Assembly: GCA_016870675.1 (NCBI GenBank)
Contig: VGAU01000097.1
Span: 1-6,743, forward strand
Reading direction: 5' to 3'
Source of the DNA: Actinomycetota bacterium
GTDB taxonomy: Bacteria; Actinomycetota; Humimicrobiia; Humimicrobiales; Humimicrobiaceae
Length of the DNA: 6,743 nt
Positions 6,415 to 6,743 of this stretch are shown here, one piece after another. The notes below the pieces were generated by a model. That model was not told the origin of the DNA. It saw only the letters and a list, made by a program, of their open reading frames with translations, and did no database searches. Made by a program: the position numbers and the translations under genes. Within the stretch, counting starts at the first letter, position 1, and every line of letters begins with the position of its first letter.

Positions 6415-6478
6415 GCCTAACAGAGCGTATCTAGCTTTTCGTACCTTCGCCATTTCGTAAACACGCAGGCAGTTAGGC
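6415..6478 (+). other. attC site of cassette 2 (64 bp)
   Basis: R'' GCCTAAC (6415-6421) and R' GTTAGGC (6472-6478) are perfect inverse copies and fit the integron consensus RYYYAAC...GTTRRRY. Short inner arms GCGT (6425-6428) and ACGC (6463-6466) pair, with 3-nt and 5-nt spacers, and can extend past one mismatch. The length is within the normal attC range. The site begins 25 nt after the last stop codon of cassette 2 and precedes the leader of the next ORF, as expected. The bases after the site (TTAGGCGAAA) are the same 10 bases that open cassette 2. Confidence 0.75.
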
Positions 6479-6743
6479 GAAACAGCAGGCTTAGTAAAAA
6501 GAGGGTACAATGTCTAATCAAAAGGTGAGTTTCAAAACTGAGAAAGAGTTACAAGAGGCTATCTTGCAGGAAAAAGCCAGGGGAACTCCAGATTTAGAGA
6601 TTGGTCAGAAATATGGGGTTACATTTAGATATATTGAGCGATTTATTACTAAATCAAAGGGAATAAATGTTAGCGCTTTTAAAGCCTCTAAAAAAATAAA
6701 AACACTTTATCCAAAAGATTCTAAAGAAAGGGATTTGTCATGA
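6473..6743 (+). mobile_element. Integron-type gene cassette 3 (5' part; continues beyond window)
   Basis: It starts with TTAGGCGAAA after the G of the cassette 2 attC. It contains a small ORF in array orientation and probably at least one more gene, judging from an ATGA stop/start overlap at 6740-6743. Its own attC lies outside the window. Confidence 0.55.
6510..6743 (+). CDS. Small HTH-like hypothetical protein
   Basis: The 77-codon ORF ends with TGA at 6741-6743, so it is complete. ATG 6510 follows AAGAGGG (6499-6505) by 4 nt. Residues 24-50 (GTPDLEIGQKYGVTFRYIERFITKSKG) read like a helix-turn-helix: an acidic helix, the turn at YGVT and a second helix. Residues 59-77 are Lys-rich, suggesting nucleic-acid binding. 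I do not recognise the family. The TGA overlaps an ATG at 6740 (ATGA), and AAAGAAAGGG just upstream could serve as its ribosome binding site, so a translationally coupled partner gene probably follows. A DNA-binding accessory or regulator of that partner is a reasonable guess, not shown by the sequence. Confidence 0.65.
   Translation: MSNQKVSFKTEKELQEAILQEKARGTPDLEIGQKYGVTFRYIERFITKSKGINVSAFKASKKIKTLYPKDSKERDLS

Larger units (their letters stand above)
1217..6472 (+). mobile_element. Integron-type gene cassette 2: four-gene operon of about 5.26 kb
   Basis: The cassette begins with TTAGGC of the core at 1216-1222 and ends at the G of GTTAGGC at 6472. Its first bases are exactly complementary to its own R'' box GCCTAAC (6415-6421), supporting one excisable unit. 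It holds four co-oriented genes with overlaps of 17 and 26 nt and a 2-nt gap. There is therefore no space for an internal attC, and the four genes should move together. Integron cassettes usually hold one ORF of under about 1 kb, so this size and gene number are exceptional. The content (HD phosphohydrolase, DNA methyltransferase, nucleotide-kinase/deaminase-like fusion, flavoprotein) suggests a nucleotide-centred defence or modification module. Confidence 0.62.

Noticed and set aside
1..6743. Integron integrase, transposase, CRISPR array
   Set aside because: No tyrosine recombinase or transposase motifs are visible in any reading frame with a convincing ORF, and there are no regularly spaced repeats.

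Overview
The window looks like a low-GC Gram-positive chromosome, probably a member of the Clostridia. It is AT-rich with A/T-ending codons and strong AGGAGG-type ribosome binding sites, and it opens with the 3' end of a clostridial-looking clpB gene. All genes are on the + strand.

Layout. Bases 1-218 are the ClpB C-terminus. Bases 219-344 hold a weak AT-rich hairpin and a conspicuous ACAAAGTACTTTGT palindrome with a partial second copy. From about 345 onward the sequence reads as an array of integron-type gene cassettes. Cassette 1 (about 346-1216) carries one HAD-family hydrolase and ends in a 112-bp attC-like site. Cassette 2 (about 1217-6472) is about 5.26 kb and carries four tightly coupled genes. 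It ends in a 64-bp attC-like site with perfect GCCTAAC/GTTAGGC core boxes. Cassette 3 starts at about 6473 and has a 77-codon HTH-like ORF whose stop overlaps an ATG at the last bases of the window. The boundaries are supported by the rule that the start of a cassette should complement its own R'' box rather than the R'' box before it; both complete cassettes obey it. No integron integrase lies in the window, so this may be an integrase-less attC cluster or the distal part of an integron.

The main interest is cassette 2. Its genes are: an FAD-dependent dehydrogenase resembling COG2509 with a Cys cluster; a SAMHD1/dGTPase-like HD phosphohydrolase with intact metal-binding residues; an amino-type (SPPY) DNA methyltransferase with no restriction nuclease partner in the cassette; and a fusion of a guanylate-kinase-like P-loop domain, a dCTP-deaminase/dUTPase-fold domain and a C-terminal membrane anchor. 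Neighbouring genes overlap or abut (17 nt, 26 nt, 2 nt gap), so they should be made together. In the fusion protein the residues expected for dCTP deamination and for GMP recognition appear replaced, which suggests a membrane-bound nucleotide sensor or an enzyme with another substrate.

Taken together, cassette 2 is a plausible undescribed nucleotide-centred defence or conflict system, or less likely a nucleotide/DNA-modification pathway, packaged as one mobile multigene cassette. The domain assignments rest on motifs read directly; the system-level role is inference.
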